A stretch of 60,278 nucleotides of DNA, from assembly GCF_002837145.1 (NCBI RefSeq), contig NZ_NWMV01000013.1, forward strand, positions 1 to 60,278, read 5' to 3'. Shown here in pieces: positions 44,631 to 54,942 of the stretch. The number at the start of each line of letters is the position of its first letter. The stretch's first letter is position 1. The notes below the pieces were generated by a model, which was not told where the DNA came from, made no database searches, and saw nothing but the letters and a program-made list of their open reading frames with translations. Origin of the DNA: Macromonas nakdongensis. GTDB taxonomy: Bacteria; Pseudomonadota; Gammaproteobacteria; Burkholderiales; Burkholderiaceae_C. Made by a program: the position numbers and the translations under genes.

Positions 44631-45395
44631 TCACAAGCGGGCGGCGGCGCTGGCGTGCAGGCATATCGCGGCCGCAGCGGCGACGTTGAGCGATTCCTCG
44701 CCCCCCGGCTGGGCGATGCGCACCGTCTGTTGCGCCCGGGCCATCAACTCCGGAGACACGCCCTGCCCTTCGTGGCCCAGCAGCCAGGCGCAAGGCCAGG
44801 GCAGATCGGCCCGGTGCAGCCAGGCGCCATCGTGGGAGCTGGTGGCCAGCAGCGGCAGCGCCAGATCGGCCAGGGCCGCGGCCTGCACCCCCTCTACCAG
44901 GCGCAAACCGAAGTGCGCGCCCATGCCCGCCCGCAGCACCTTGGGCGACCACAGGGCCGCCGTGCCCTTGAGCGCGACGACCTGCCGAAACCCGAAGGCC
45001 GCCGCGCTGCGCAACACCGAGCCGACGTTGCCCGGGTCTTGCAGGCGGTCGAGCACCACGGTCGGCCACCCGGCTTCGGGCGCGGCGTGGAGCGTGGGGG
45101 CGAACAAACAGCCCACCGGGGCCGGCGACTCCAGCCCGCTGACCTGGGCCATCAGCCCGTCGGCCAGCAGCACCCGGCGCACCCCCGGGGCCAGCCCCCA
45201 GGCGTCGGGCAGGTGTTGCGCCGCCGCCGTGGTGACGACCACCGCCGGCTGGGCCCCGCGGGCCAGCAAGGCACGACACAGGTGGTCGCCCTCCAGCCAG
45301 ACCTGACCGAGCTTGCGGTAGGCGCCGGGGTCCTGGGCCAGGGCGCGGATCTGCTTGACCAGGGGGTTGTCGCGGGAGGTGATGGCTTCGTTCAT
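44631..45395 (-). CDS. SpoU/TrmH-family RNA 2'-O-methyltransferase
   Basis: A 254-residue SPOUT methyltransferase. It has an N-terminal substrate-binding domain ([15 protein letters not shown]), then the three SpoU motifs: [22 protein letters not shown] (motif 1), [10 protein letters not shown] (motif 2) and [14 protein letters not shown] (motif 3). The RNA target (tRNA or 23S rRNA) cannot be decided. ATG 45395 is chosen because it overlaps the rnhB stop as ATGA; the longer frame lacks family similarity. It is the last gene of the long leftward envelope cluster. Confidence 0.87.
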   Translation of the reverse strand: MNEAITSRDNPLVKQIRALAQDPGAYRKLGQVWLEGDHLCRALLARGAQPAVVVTTAAAQHLPDAWGLAPGVRRVLLADGLMAQVSGLESPAPVGCLFAPTLHAAPEAGWPTVVLDRLQDPGNVGSVLRSAAAFGFRQVVALKGTAALWSPKVLRAGMGAHFGLRLVEGVQAAALADLALPLLATSSHDGAWLHRADLPWPCAWLLGHEGQGVSPELMARAQQTVRIAQPGGEESLNVAAAAAICLHASAAARL

Positions 45396-46054
45396 GGGTG
45401 CATGGCCGTGCCCACCGGGGACGCGGCAGAGGACGTGGCGCTCAGGGCCGCGGCCACGGGTGCAAAACTGCGGCGGTGCGCCGCAATGGGGCCGAAGGCA
45501 CGCAGGGCCTGCAGGTGCTGCGCCGTGCCGTAGCCTTTGTGGCGGTCGAAGCCGTAGGCCGGGTGTGCCGTGTGCAGGCGGTCGAGTTCGCGGTCGCGCG
45601 CCACCTTGGCCAAGATGGAGGCCGCCGAAATCGCCGGCACCTTGGCGTCGCCCTGGACAATGGCCTCGGCCCGCACCTCCAGCACGGGCAAGCGGTTGCC
45701 GTCCACCAACACCAGGCCGGGGCGCAGGCGCAGACCGGCCACGGCCCGCTGCATGGCCAGCAGCGTGGCCTGCAGGATGTTGAGGCGGTCGATCTCCTCC
45801 ACCGTGGCCCAGGCCACCGCTGTGCACAGGGCCCGCGCCCGGATCTCGTCGTACAGGCGGTCGCGGCGCGCGGCCGAGAGCTTCTTCGAATCGGCCAGCC
45901 CGGCGATCGGCTGCTGCTCGTCGAGGATGACGGCCGCGGCGTAGACCGGCCCGGCCAGCGGTCCGCGCCCGGCCTCGTCCACACCGGCCATCAAGGCGGG
46001 CGTGTCCCAGGTGAAGGCGGCCTGCTCAGGCCGCGAGGACGGTTTCGATCGCAT
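45392..46054 (-). CDS. rnhB: Ribonuclease HII
   Basis: A 220-residue endonuclease that removes ribonucleotides from DNA and RNA-DNA hybrids. The active site is in [15 protein letters not shown] (first Asp-Glu), with LVDGNRLP and [14 protein letters not shown] further on, and [14 protein letters not shown] 46054 gives an N-terminus like that of relatives and overlaps the end of lpxB by 29 bases; ATG 45991 would begin right at the catalytic motif and is too short. It is translationally coupled to the SpoU gene by ATGA. Confidence 0.92.
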   Translation of the reverse strand: MRSKPSSRPEQAAFTWDTPALMAGVDEAGRGPLAGPVYAAAVILDEQQPIAGLADSKKLSAARRDRLYDEIRARALCTAVAWATVEEIDRLNILQATLLAMQRAVAGLRLRPGLVLVDGNRLPVLEVRAEAIVQGDAKVPAISAASILAKVARDRELDRLHTAHPAYGFDRHKGYGTAQHLQALRAFGPIAAHRRSFAPVAAALSATSSAASPVGTAMHP

Positions 46055-47189
46055 CGAGGGCCAAGGTCGGGGTGTCGCGCCAGAGCGCGTCGTGCAAGGC
46101 GGCAAAGCGCTGCTGCAAGGCCTGCACCCGGCTCCGGGTGGCCGCATCCGGGGCCAGCCAGGCCAGGGTTTCGCGGGCCAGGGCCTCGGGCGTGGCCGCG
46201 TCCTGCAACAACTCGGGCACGACGAATTCGCCGGCCAGGATGTTGGGCAAGCCGACCCAGGGCTGCAGCATCTTGCGCCGGGTGAGTTGCCAGGACAGCC
46301 AGTTCATGTGGTAAGCGATCACCATCGGGCGCTTGAACAGCGCGGCTTCCAGCGTGGCCGTGCCGCTGGCGATCAGCGTGACGTCGCAAGCGGCCAGCAC
46401 GCGGTGCGAATCGCCCCGCACCGCCAGCACCTCACCCGCCAGACCGGACTGGCGCAGCAGCGCCTGCACGGCGTCCCACAGCGCCGGCACCACGGGCACC
46501 ACCAGCCGCAACGTCGGGTTGGCCTGGCGCATCAGGCGCGCGGCCTGCAAAAACCGGGGCAGCAGGTGTTCGATTTCGGCGCGCCGGCTGCCGGGCAGCA
46601 AGGCCACCACCGGGGCGTCCTGCGGCAGGCCCAGGTGCGCGCGCGCGGCGGCGCGGTCGGGTTCTTTCGGTATCAAGGGCGCCAGAGGGTGGCCCACGTA
46701 GGTGGCGGCAATGCCGTGGCGCGCCAGCAGTTCCGGCTCGAACGGGAAGATGCACAGCACGTGGTCCACGCAGCGGCGGATTTTTTCCACGCGCTCCGGG
46801 CGCCAGGCCCACACAGCGGGCGCCACAAAGTGGACCGTCTTGCAGCCGGCGGCGCGCAAATCGCCCTCCAGATCGAGGTTGAAGTCCGGCGCGTCCACAC
46901 CGATAAAGACCTGGGGCCGGTCGGTCAGCAGGCGCGCCTTCAAGGCCCGGCGGATGCCGACGATCTCGCGGTAATGGCGCAGCACCTCGACGTAGCCGCG
47001 CACCGCCAGCTTTTCGCTGGGCCACCAGGCCTCGAAACCCCGGGACTGCATGGCCGGCCCGCCGATGCCGAAGGCTCGGCACGCGGGCCAGCGCCGCTGG
47101 ATGCCGTCCAGCAACTGGGCGGCCAGCAGATCGCCCGAAGTCTCGCCGGCCACCATGGCCAGCGCGCTCACGCCGCGCGCCTCGGCCAT
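46026..47189 (-). CDS. lpxB: Lipid-A-disaccharide synthase
   Basis: A 387-residue GT-B glycosyltransferase (GT19) that joins UDP-diacylglucosamine and lipid X to form the lipid A disaccharide at the inner face of the membrane. Motifs are [16 protein letters not shown] at the N-terminus, [38 protein letters not shown] and [12 protein letters not shown]. The start ATG shares its A with the lpxA stop (TGATG). It is preceded by lpxA and followed by rnhB in the usual order. Confidence 0.95.
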   Translation of the reverse strand: MAEARGVSALAMVAGETSGDLLAAQLLDGIQRRWPACRAFGIGGPAMQSRGFEAWWPSEKLAVRGYVEVLRHYREIVGIRRALKARLLTDRPQVFIGVDAPDFNLDLEGDLRAAGCKTVHFVAPAVWAWRPERVEKIRRCVDHVLCIFPFEPELLARHGIAATYVGHPLAPLIPKEPDRAAARAHLGLPQDAPVVALLPGSRRAEIEHLLPRFLQAARLMRQANPTLRLVVPVVPALWDAVQALLRQSGLAGEVLAVRGDSHRVLAACDVTLIASGTATLEAALFKRPMVIAYHMNWLSWQLTRRKMLQPWVGLPNILAGEFVVPELLQDAATPEALARETLAWLAPDAATRSRVQALQQRFAALHDALWRDTPTLALDAIETVLAA

Positions 47190-47983
47190 CAGCGCACGAT
47201 GCCCCGCTGCGGGGTCAGGCCCTGCAGGAAGTGCAGCATCATCGCCACGTCGGCCTGGGCGTCGGGGTATTGCGCCGGCAAGGCCCCGATGCGGGCCTGG
47301 GCTTGCTCCAGGGTCAGGTTGTCGCGGTACAGGGCCTTGTGCATGGCCTTGACGGCAGCGATGCGCGCGGCATTGAAACCGCGGCGGCGCAAGCCCTCGA
47401 AGTTCATGGACCGCGCCCCTGCCGGCTGACCTTCGCTCATCACGAAGGGCGGCTGGTCGGCAAGCAGCACCGAGCCCATGCCGGTCATGCCGTGCGCGCC
47501 GATGCGCACGAACTGGTGCACACAGGTGTAGGCGCCCAGGATCACCCAGTCGTCCACCACCACGTGGCCGGCGATCTGCGCGTTGTTGGCGAAGATGGTG
47601 TGGTTGCCCACCAGGCAGTCGTGCGCCAAGTGGGTGTAGGCCATCATCCAGTTGTCGTTGCCCAAGCGGGTGACGCCGCCGCCCTGCACCGTGCCGATGT
47701 GGTAGGTGCTGAACTCGCGGATGGTGTTGCGGTCACCGATGATCAGTTCGCAGGGCTCTCCGGCGTACTTCTTGTCTTGGTTGATCGCCCCCAGCGAGGT
47801 GAACTGGAAAATGCGGTTGTCCCGGCCGATGGTGGTGTGGCCCTCCAGCACGCAATGCGCGGCGATGGTGGTGCCCGCGCCCACTTTCACGTGCGGGCCG
47901 ATCACGGTGTAGGGGCCGACGGTGACGCTGGCATCCAGCTGCGCCGCCGGGTCCACCACCGCGGTGGGATGGATGTTCGTCAT
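47189..47983 (-). CDS. lpxA: Acyl-ACP:UDP-N-acetylglucosamine O-acyltransferase
   Basis: A 264-residue left-handed beta-helix enzyme that adds the first 3-hydroxyacyl chain to UDP-GlcNAc, the committed start of lipid A synthesis. N-terminal hexapeptide repeats start [20 protein letters not shown]. The catalytic histidine lies in [14 protein letters not shown] (near residue 127). [11 protein letters not shown] and the helical C-terminus with [13 protein letters not shown] are diagnostic. It sits 16 bases after fabZ and overlaps lpxB by one base. Confidence 0.95.
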   Translation of the reverse strand: MTNIHPTAVVDPAAQLDASVTVGPYTVIGPHVKVGAGTTIAAHCVLEGHTTIGRDNRIFQFTSLGAINQDKKYAGEPCELIIGDRNTIREFSTYHIGTVQGGGVTRLGNDNWMMAYTHLAHDCLVGNHTIFANNAQIAGHVVVDDWVILGAYTCVHQFVRIGAHGMTGMGSVLLADQPPFVMSEGQPAGARSMNFEGLRRRGFNAARIAAVKAMHKALYRDNLTLEQAQARIGALPAQYPDAQADVAMMLHFLQGLTPQRGIVR

Positions 47984-47999
47984 GCGCGGCTCCCGCGCT

Positions 48000-48440
48000 T
48001 CAGGCGATGGTGCGCATGGTGCACATCAGTTCGGCTTCGCAAGCCACCTCGTTGCCCACGCGGGCGGTGCCCTTGAACTTGAAGATGCCGGCCTTCATGC
48101 GCTCCAGCGTCACGTCCATCACCAGCTGGTCGCCGGGCTCCACCGGGCGCTTGAAACGCGCGCCGTCGATGCCGGCGAAGTAGTACACGGTCTTGTCGTC
48201 GGGCGTCACGCCCAGGGTGTCGAAGGCCAGCAGCGCGGCGGTCTGGGCCATGGCCTCGAGCATCAGCACCCCCGGGAACACCGGGCGGTGCGGGAAGTGG
48301 CCGGTGAACTGCGGCTCGTTCATGCTGACGTTCTTCAGCGCCTGGATGGACTTGCCCTTTTCCACGGCCAGCACCCGGTCCACCAGTAGGAAGGGGTAAC
48401 GGTGGGGCAGTTGTTTGAGAATCTGGTGAATGTCCATCAT
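48000..48440 (-). CDS. fabZ: 3-hydroxyacyl-[acyl-carrier-protein] dehydratase
   Basis: A 146-residue hot-dog-fold dehydratase of fatty-acid synthesis. The N-terminus [23 protein letters not shown] and the active-site helix with [19 protein letters not shown] (catalytic His, and Glu further on) are unmistakable. ATG 48440 overlaps the lpxD stop; ATG 48437 directly after is equally possible. FabZ competes with LpxA/LpxD for hydroxyacyl-ACP, which explains their conserved adjacency. Confidence 0.95.
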   Translation of the reverse strand: MMDIHQILKQLPHRYPFLLVDRVLAVEKGKSIQALKNVSMNEPQFTGHFPHRPVFPGVLMLEAMAQTAALLAFDTLGVTPDDKTVYYFAGIDGARFKRPVEPGDQLVMDVTLERMKAGIFKFKGTARVGNEVACEAELMCTMRTIA

Positions 48441-49471
48441 GGTCTGTTTTCCAATGCTTTGATGCGCTCGCGCAAGCGGTGCAGTTGCCGCAAGGTGGCG
48501 GCATTTTTTTCCCAACTCTTATTGTCGTCGATGGGGAAGACGCCGCTGTACTGGCCCGGTTGCAGGATGGAGCGCATCACCACCGAGGCGGCCGAGATGT
48601 GCACGCCGTCGGCCAGGGTCAGGTGCCCCAGCACCACCGCGCCACCGCCCACCGTGCAATGCGCGCCGATTTTGGCACTGCCTGCCACGCCCACGCAGCC
48701 GGCCATGGCGGTGTGGGCGCCCACGTGCACGTTATGGCCGATCTGGATCAGGTTGTCGAGCTTGACGCCGTCTTCCAGCACCGTGTCTTCCAAGGCACCC
48801 CGGTCGATGCAGCAGTTGGCGCCGATCTCCACGTCGTGGCCGATGCGCACCGCCCCGAGCTGCTCGATCTTGACCCACTGCCCCTGGTGCGGGGCAAAGC
48901 CGAACCCATCGGCTCCGATGACGACCCCGCTGTGCACGATGCCGCGATCGCCGATGCGGCAATCGCGCCCCAGCACCACGCGCGCGGCCAGGCGCGTGCC
49001 CGCCCCCACAACCGCCCCACGCTCCAGCACCGTGTGCGCCCCGATGTGCGCCCCCGGCCCCAATTCGACCTGCGGCCCGATGACGGCAAAAGCCCCCACC
49101 ACCACCCCATGGCCGAAGCGGGCCGACGGGTGCACCTGGGCCGTGGCGTGGATGGGCGCCTCATCGGCGCGGTCGGCCGCGTCGCGACGGGCCTTCCACC
49201 ACTGGGTCAGGTGGGCAAAATACAGGTAGGGGTCGGCCGCTTCGATGCAGTCGAGGCCACGCGCCCGCGTCGCCTCGACCAGCGCCGGCGGCACGATCAG
49301 GCCGCCCGCCCCGGTGCTGGCCAGCTGGCTGGTGTAGCGCGCGTGCGAAACGAAAGACAGGTCGTCCGCACCCGCGACCGCGAGCGAGGCGATGCGCAAC
49401 AGCGCCCGCTCGCCCGCACCATGCAAAACGCCGCCCAAGGCGGCGTGGATCTCGCGCAAGGTGGCGGTCAC
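48437..49471 (-). CDS. lpxD: UDP-3-O-acylglucosamine N-acyltransferase
   Basis: A left-handed beta-helix acyltransferase adding the N-linked hydroxyacyl chain in lipid A synthesis. The uridine-binding N-terminal domain holds [13 protein letters not shown]. Hexapeptide repeats run from about residue 105, with [29 protein letters not shown] and catalytic His in [10 protein letters not shown]. The helical tail is RLRERIKAL. The start is uncertain: GTG 49471 is chosen because GGGG lies 5 bases upstream, it follows the skp stop by 10 bases and gives the usual N-terminus; ATG 49498 would overlap skp and lacks a ribosome site. Confidence 0.92.
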   Translation of the reverse strand: MTATLREIHAALGGVLHGAGERALLRIASLAVAGADDLSFVSHARYTSQLASTGAGGLIVPPALVEATRARGLDCIEAADPYLYFAHLTQWWKARRDAADRADEAPIHATAQVHPSARFGHGVVVGAFAVIGPQVELGPGAHIGAHTVLERGAVVGAGTRLAARVVLGRDCRIGDRGIVHSGVVIGADGFGFAPHQGQWVKIEQLGAVRIGHDVEIGANCCIDRGALEDTVLEDGVKLDNLIQIGHNVHVGAHTAMAGCVGVAGSAKIGAHCTVGGGAVVLGHLTLADGVHISAASVVMRSILQPGQYSGVFPIDDNKSWEKNAATLRQLHRLRERIKALENRP

Positions 49472-49481
49472 AGACACCCCG

Positions 49482-50003
49482 TCACTTGCCACCCGCATTG
49501 AGGGTGTTGATGACTTTTTCGGTGATGTCGTGCTTGGGGTTGATGTACACCGCCTCCTGGAGGATCAGGTCGTACTTCTCCGCCTCGGCCACCTGCTTGA
49601 TGACGCGGTTGGCACGCTCCAGCACCTGCTGCAGCTCTTCGTTCTTGCGCTGGTTCAGGTCTTCCTGGAATTCGCGGCGCTTGCGCTGGAACTCGCGGTC
49701 CATCTCGACCAGCTGGCGCTGGCGGGTGGTGCGTTGGCTCTCCGACAGGGTCGGCGAGTCTTTTTCGAATTTCTCGGACGCCGTGCGCAGCTGGGTGCCC
49801 AGGGTTTCCACTTCGCGTTCGCGGCGGGCGAATTCCTGCTCCAGCTTGGTCTGCGCGGCCTTGGCGGCGGTCGAGTCGCGGAAGATCCGGTCGGTGCTGA
49901 CAAAGCCGATCTTGAAGTCCTGGGCCGCCATCGCGGCCGTGGCACAACCCAGCACACACGCCAACACGCCGTGGCGCAACATTTCACGCAAAGTCGATTT
50001 CAT
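49482..50003 (-). CDS. skp: Periplasmic chaperone Skp/OmpH
   Basis: A 173-residue periplasmic chaperone holding outer-membrane proteins for BamA. A signal peptide is predicted at about 1-27 (cleavage after MAA). The mature part starts [14 protein letters not shown], followed by a long charged coiled coil (about 45-125) that forms the tentacles of the trimer, and ends [22 protein letters not shown] 50003 shares its A with the bamA stop (TGATG); a TTG one codon upstream is ignored. Confidence 0.93.
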   Translation of the reverse strand: MKSTLREMLRHGVLACVLGCATAAMAAQDFKIGFVSTDRIFRDSTAAKAAQTKLEQEFARREREVETLGTQLRTASEKFEKDSPTLSESQRTTRQRQLVEMDREFQRKRREFQEDLNQRKNEELQQVLERANRVIKQVAEAEKYDLILQEAVYINPKHDITEKVINTLNAGGK

Positions 50004-52321
50004 CAAAACGAGGTTCCGATCTGGAATTGAATGCTCTGGGTCTTGTCGCCGTCCTGCTTGCGCACCGGACGGGCGTACGCGATTCTAAGCGGCCCCACCG
50101 GCGAGATCCAGCTGATGCCCACGCCGGCCGAGGCGCGCAGGTCGGTGAACTTGGCGGTGCTGCCCGGCGTGTCGTCGGAGATGTTGCCGATGTCGAAGAA
50201 GCCGAACATGCGCAGGGTGCGGTCGTTGCCGGCGCCCGGGAACGGCGCGATCACTTCGGTGTTCAGCACCAATTTCTTGGAGCCCCCGATGTAGGAGTTG
50301 CTGGTGCTGCCCTGAATGGCGCTGATACCGCCCAAGGTGCCCTGCTCGAAGCCGCGCACCGAGCCCAGGCCACCGCCGTAGAAGTTCTTGAACAGCGGGA
50401 AGGGCTTGCCGCCCAGGCCCTTGCCCCAACCGGCTTCGGCGTTGAAGGCCAGAGTGAACTTCTTGTTCAGCGGGATGTACTGCTGGAACTGGTAGTTGAC
50501 CTTGGCATAGCGGGTGTCGCCGGCCACGCCCAGTTCGCCGTTGAAACGCTGCAGGCGGCCGGCGGACGGCACCAGGGCGCTGTCGCGGGTGTCGCGCGCC
50601 CAGCCCACGGTCAGGGGGATGGAGGTGGCAGAATCGCCGAAATCGTTGATGAAGGTGCCGTAGGCCACCGGCAGGCCGTTGCCCGGCTCGATGCGGGTCT
50701 GCTCCACCCCGAGGCCGAAGAAGACGGTGTCGGTTTCGGTGAAGGGCACACCAAAGCGGATGCTGGCACCAGGCGTGACCAGGCGATAGTCGCCTTCCTG
50801 CTCGGTCAGCGGGCGGGTGGTGCGGTAGTAGACGTCGAGCGAGCGCGAGATGCCGTCGGCGGTGAAGTACGGGTCGGTGGTGCTGACCACCAGCTGCTTG
50901 TTGAACTTGCTGGTGTTGACGTTCAAGCCCAGGTAGTTGCCGGTGCCGAACACGTTTTCCTGCTGGATGCCGGCCACGAAGGACAGCTTCTCGGACTGCG
51001 AGTAGCCCGCACCCAAGGTCAGGTTGCCGGTGGGCTTTTCGACCACGCTCACCACCAGATCGACCTGGTCGGGCGCGTCGGGCACTTCCTGGGTGTCCAC
51101 GCTGACCTGGGTGAAAAAGCCCAGACGGTCCACCCGGTCGCGCGACAGGCGGATGCGGTCGCTGTCGTACCAGCCGGCTTCGAGCTGGCGGAATTCGCGG
51201 CGCACGACCTCGTCGCGGGTGCGGTTGTTGCCTTCGACGTTGATGCGGCGCACGTAGGCACGGCGCGAAGGCTGGGCCCGCAGCACAAAGGCCACGGCAC
51301 TGTTCTCGCGGTCGATCTCGGGCACCGCCTCGACGCGGGCAAAGGCGTAGCCAAAGCCGCCAAAATAATCGGTGAAGGCCTTGGTGGTTTCGGTCACATC
51401 CTCGGCGTTGTAGGCCTGGCCGGGGCGCAGCTTCACCAGCGTCTTGAATTCGGCTTCCTTGCCCAGGTAGTCGCCTTCCAGGCGCACCGAAGACACGGCG
51501 TAGCGCTTGCCTTCGGTGACATTGATGGTGATGGACATGTCGTCCTTTCCCGGGGCGATGGCCACCTGGGTGGAGTCGATGCTGAACTCGAGGAAACCGC
51601 GGGTCAGGTAGTAGGAACGCAGGCTTTCCAGGTCGGCGTTGAGCTTGGCCCGCGAATAGCGGTCGGACTTGGTGTACCAGCTCAGCCAGCCACCGGTGTC
51701 CAGATCGAACAGGTCGCGCAGCGTCGATTCGCTGAAGGCCTGGTTGCCGACGATGCGGATGTCGGTGATCTTGGCGACGTCGCCCTCGGTCACGCTGAAG
51801 TTGACGTTGACGCGGTTGCGCTCGATCGGGGTGACGGTGGTGGTCACCTGGGCCGCGTACATGCTGCGGTTGAGGTACTGGCGCTTGAGTTCCTGCTCGG
51901 CGCGGTCGGCCAGGGCCTTGTCGAAGGGGCGACCTTCGGTCAGGCCGACGTCACGCAAGGCCTTGCGCAAGACCTCGTTGTCGAACTCCTTGACGCCAGA
52001 AAAGCCCACGTCGGCCACGGTCGGGCGTTCTTCGACGATGACGACCAGCACGTTGCCATCGACCTGCAAGCGCACGTCGGAGAACAGGCCCAGGCCGAAC
52101 AGCGAACGGATGGCGGCGGAACCCTGCTCGTCGTTGTAGGTGTCGCCCACACGGAACGGCAGGGAAGCGAAGATGGTGCCGGGCTCGACCCGCTGCAGGC
52201 CTTCGACGCGGATGTCACGGACGGTGAAGGGATCGACGGCCCAGGCCGGCAGGGAGGCGACCACCGTGGACAACAGGGCACCCCAGGTGACACCGCGCCA
52301 ACGCGTTTGCTTGATTTTCAT
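50003..52321 (-). CDS. bamA: Outer membrane protein assembly factor BamA
   Basis: A 772-residue Omp85 protein, the core of the beta-barrel assembly machine. A signal peptide is predicted at 1-28 (ends PAWA). Five POTRA domains (about 29-430) begin FTVRDIRVEGLQRVEPGTIF. The barrel (about 435-772) contains the VRGF segment (GSVRGFEQGTLG, lid loop 6) and ends in a C-terminal aromatic (QFQIGTSF). The length agrees with the family. It follows rseP by 12 bases. Confidence 0.96.
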   Translation of the reverse strand: MKIKQTRWRGVTWGALLSTVVASLPAWAVDPFTVRDIRVEGLQRVEPGTIFASLPFRVGDTYNDEQGSAAIRSLFGLGLFSDVRLQVDGNVLVVIVEERPTVADVGFSGVKEFDNEVLRKALRDVGLTEGRPFDKALADRAEQELKRQYLNRSMYAAQVTTTVTPIERNRVNVNFSVTEGDVAKITDIRIVGNQAFSESTLRDLFDLDTGGWLSWYTKSDRYSRAKLNADLESLRSYYLTRGFLEFSIDSTQVAIAPGKDDMSITINVTEGKRYAVSSVRLEGDYLGKEAEFKTLVKLRPGQAYNAEDVTETTKAFTDYFGGFGYAFARVEAVPEIDRENSAVAFVLRAQPSRRAYVRRINVEGNNRTRDEVVRREFRQLEAGWYDSDRIRLSRDRVDRLGFFTQVSVDTQEVPDAPDQVDLVVSVVEKPTGNLTLGAGYSQSEKLSFVAGIQQENVFGTGNYLGLNVNTSKFNKQLVVSTTDPYFTADGISRSLDVYYRTTRPLTEQEGDYRLVTPGASIRFGVPFTETDTVFFGLGVEQTRIEPGNGLPVAYGTFINDFGDSATSIPLTVGWARDTRDSALVPSAGRLQRFNGELGVAGDTRYAKVNYQFQQYIPLNKKFTLAFNAEAGWGKGLGGKPFPLFKNFYGGGLGSVRGFEQGTLGGISAIQGSTSNSYIGGSKKLVLNTEVIAPFPGAGNDRTLRMFGFFDIGNISDDTPGSTAKFTDLRASAGVGISWISPVGPLRIAYARPVRKQDGDKTQSIQFQIGTSF

Positions 52322-52333
52322 GAAAGAGAGTCT

Positions 52334-53698
52334 TCAGCCCAGCAAGCGGGCGACATCGTTGAACATGGCGATGGACATGAGGCACAGCAGCACGGCCACA
52401 CCACCGCGCTGCAGGCGTTCCATCCAGACGTCGGACACCGGGCGCCCGGTCACCGCCTCCCACAGATAATACATCAGGTGCCCACCGTCCAAGACCGGCA
52501 GCGGCAGCAGGTTGAGCACCCCCAGGCTGACGCTGATCAGCGCCAGAAACAGCAGGTAGGACGTGGCGCCCAGGCTGGCCGATTTGCCGGCGTAGTCGGC
52601 GATGGTGAGCGGCCCGCTCAGGTTCTTGAGGGAGGCCTCGCCGATCAGCATCTTGAACATCATGTTCAGCGACAGGACCGACACCTCCCAGGTCTTGACC
52701 GCGCCTTTCCACAGGCCTTCGATGGGCCCGGCGGTCACGGTGCGCATGGCGGGCAGCGCCCCGATGTAGGCCCCCACCCGCCCCGACCAGGCATCGCCCT
52801 GGCGCTCGGCCTTGGGCACGACGCTCAACTCCAGCCGCTGACCGGCACGCTCCACCGTCCAGCGCTGCGCTTGGGCCTGGCCGTCGCGGGCCACGCCGGC
52901 ACGGATCCAGGTGCGCAGTTGCTGCGCATCGGCCACCGGGCGTCCATCGACGGCACGCACCCGATCACCCGGGCGCAGGCCGGCGGCGGCAGCAGCCCCA
53001 TCGGGCAGCACCTCGCCGATTTCCGGAGCGGACCAGGGCGCCACCACCCCGATTTTCTGGAACAAGGTGGCATCGGCGTCCTGTGCGTCCAGGCCGGACA
53101 GGGGCAGGACGACCTCGCGCGCCGCTCCCTCGGGGCTGTCGGCCACCCACAGCCGCACGTCCTGTTGCGCCAGCGCGGCCCGGGTCAGGTGCCAACGCAA
53201 GGCCTCGAAGGAGACGACAGGCTCAGGCTCGGCGTCCGCGGCGGCCAGCTGCAAGACATGTTCGCCACCGCGCAGACCGGCCCGCTCGGCCAGCGTCGCG
53301 GTGGGCGGGCTCGACAAGATGGGCTCGGGCTCTTCCACCCCGTACCACGAGACCACTGCGTACAGCAGCACGGCCAGCAGCAGGTTGGCCGCCGGCCCGG
53401 CCGCCACGATGGCGGCGCGCGCGCGCAGGCTTTGCGTGTTGAAGGCGCGGTGGCGCTCGGCCGGATCGACCGGACCCTCGCGCTCGTCCAGCATCCGCAC
53501 ATAGCCGCCCAGCGGCAAGGCACACAACACGAATTCGGTGCCGCGTTGGCGCGAGGTCCAGCGCCACAGGGGCTTGCCAAAACCGATGGAAAAGCGCAGC
53601 ACCCGAACGCCGCAGGCCAGCGCCATCCGGTAATGGCCGTATTCGTGCACCGCGATCAGGATCGCCAGCGCCACGACGAAAGACAGCACCGTCAGCAT
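52334..53698 (-). CDS. rseP: Site-2 intramembrane zinc protease RseP
   Basis: A 454-residue M50 metalloprotease that cleaves anti-sigma factors within the membrane in the envelope-stress response. The first transmembrane helix holds the zinc motif HEYGH (18-22). Two PDZ regions lie in the middle (about 115-310, with LPDGAAAAAGLRPGDRV). The last helices contain LLPLPVLDGGH, which provides the third zinc ligand. ATG 53698 is chosen; the upstream extension would overlap dxr and lacks hydrophobic character. It lies between dxr and bamA as usual. Confidence 0.94.
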   Translation of the reverse strand: MLTVLSFVVALAILIAVHEYGHYRMALACGVRVLRFSIGFGKPLWRWTSRQRGTEFVLCALPLGGYVRMLDEREGPVDPAERHRAFNTQSLRARAAIVAAGPAANLLLAVLLYAVVSWYGVEEPEPILSSPPTATLAERAGLRGGEHVLQLAAADAEPEPVVSFEALRWHLTRAALAQQDVRLWVADSPEGAAREVVLPLSGLDAQDADATLFQKIGVVAPWSAPEIGEVLPDGAAAAAGLRPGDRVRAVDGRPVADAQQLRTWIRAGVARDGQAQAQRWTVERAGQRLELSVVPKAERQGDAWSGRVGAYIGALPAMRTVTAGPIEGLWKGAVKTWEVSVLSLNMMFKMLIGEASLKNLSGPLTIADYAGKSASLGATSYLLFLALISVSLGVLNLLPLPVLDGGHLMYYLWEAVTGRPVSDVWMERLQRGGVAVLLCLMSIAMFNDVARLLG

Positions 53699-53711
53699 CT
53701 GCACTCCTTCT

Positions 53712-54905
53712 TCAGGACCAGCGGCGCACCTGCGCCTCGGCCCAGGCCCGGGCGGACCGGTCCAGGTCCACCAGGGCCTCCAGGCCATCGGGCTTGGAGG
53801 GCGGGCAGGCCTCCAAAGTTGCACGGTTGAGCGCCGGGATGCGGTCGAAACGCAATTGCCCGGCCAGGAAGGCCGCCACCGCGACCTCGTTGGCCGCGTT
53901 CAGCACCGCCGTGGTGCCCGCCGGGGCCTGCAGCGCCTCCCAAGCCAGGAACAGACCGGGGAAACGCTCGGGGGTGGGTGGCTCGAAGGTCAAGCCCCCC
54001 AGCGCCAGAAAATCCAGGGCCTGGGCGCCGGAGTCCATGCGGTCGGGCCAGGACAGGCCGTAGGCGATCGGCACCCGCATGTCGGGCGTGCCCAGCTGCG
54101 CCACCACCGAGCGGTCGCGGTACTGCACCATGGAGTGCACCACGCTCTGGGGGTGGATGACCACCTCGATCTGCTCGGGTGCCACGCCGAACAGGTACTT
54201 GGCCTCGATCACCTCCAGCGCCTTGTTCATCATGGTGGCGGAATCGACCGAAATCTTGCGGCCCATGACCCAGTTCGGGTGGGCACAGGCCTGCTCCGGG
54301 GTGACTTCGGCCAGGGTCTGCGGATCGCGCTGGCGGAAGGGCCCGCCCGAGGCGGTCAGGATGATTTTGTCGACGCGCGCGGCCCAGGTGGCCGGGTCGT
54401 CCGGGAGGGATTGGAAGACGGCCGAATGCTCGCTGTCGATGGGCAGCAGCGTGGCCCCACCGCGGCGCACCGTGTCCATGAAAAAATCGCCGCCCACCAC
54501 CAGGGCCTCCTTGTTGGCCAGGAGCAGCTTTTTGCCGGCACGGGCCGCGCTCAGACAGGGCGGCAGGCCCGCGGCACCGACGATGGCGGCCATGACCGCG
54601 TCCACGTCCGCGTCGGCGGCCACGTCACACAGCGCCTGCTCTCCCGACAGCACCTCGGTCGGCAGGCCGTGCTGCTGCAACCCTTGGCGCAGCGTGGGCG
54701 CGTAGCGCGCCTCGATGACGGCGTAGCGCGGGCGAAAACGCAGGCACTGGGCCAGCAATTCCTCGACCCGGCTGAAAGCGGTGAGCGCAAACACTTCGAA
54801 ACGCTCGGGGTGGCGACCGATGACGTCCAGCGTGCTGGTGCCGATGGAGCCGGTGGAGCCCAACACGGTGACGCGCTGGGGACGGGACGGGGTGGGCGCA
54901 GGCAT
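53712..54905 (-). CDS. dxr: 1-deoxy-D-xylulose 5-phosphate reductoisomerase
   Basis: A 397-residue NADPH- and divalent-metal-dependent enzyme making 2-C-methylerythritol 4-phosphate, the committed step of the MEP isoprenoid pathway (fosmidomycin target). The NADPH motif is VTVLGSTGSIGTSTL. LLANKEALVVGG, the metal/substrate region LLPIDSEHSAVFQ, ILTASGGPFR and NWVMGRKISVDSATMMNK are all present. The isoprenoid product feeds UppS two genes upstream in transcription. Confidence 0.96.
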   Translation of the reverse strand: MPAPTPSRPQRVTVLGSTGSIGTSTLDVIGRHPERFEVFALTAFSRVEELLAQCLRFRPRYAVIEARYAPTLRQGLQQHGLPTEVLSGEQALCDVAADADVDAVMAAIVGAAGLPPCLSAARAGKKLLLANKEALVVGGDFFMDTVRRGGATLLPIDSEHSAVFQSLPDDPATWAARVDKIILTASGGPFRQRDPQTLAEVTPEQACAHPNWVMGRKISVDSATMMNKALEVIEAKYLFGVAPEQIEVVIHPQSVVHSMVQYRDRSVVAQLGTPDMRVPIAYGLSWPDRMDSGAQALDFLALGGLTFEPPTPERFPGLFLAWEALQAPAGTTAVLNAANEVAVAAFLAGQLRFDRIPALNRATLEACPPSKPDGLEALVDLDRSARAWAEAQVRRWS

Positions 54906-54942
54906 GCCGGTGTGAAGAAAGAAAGGTTCGCGGCGCCCGGCG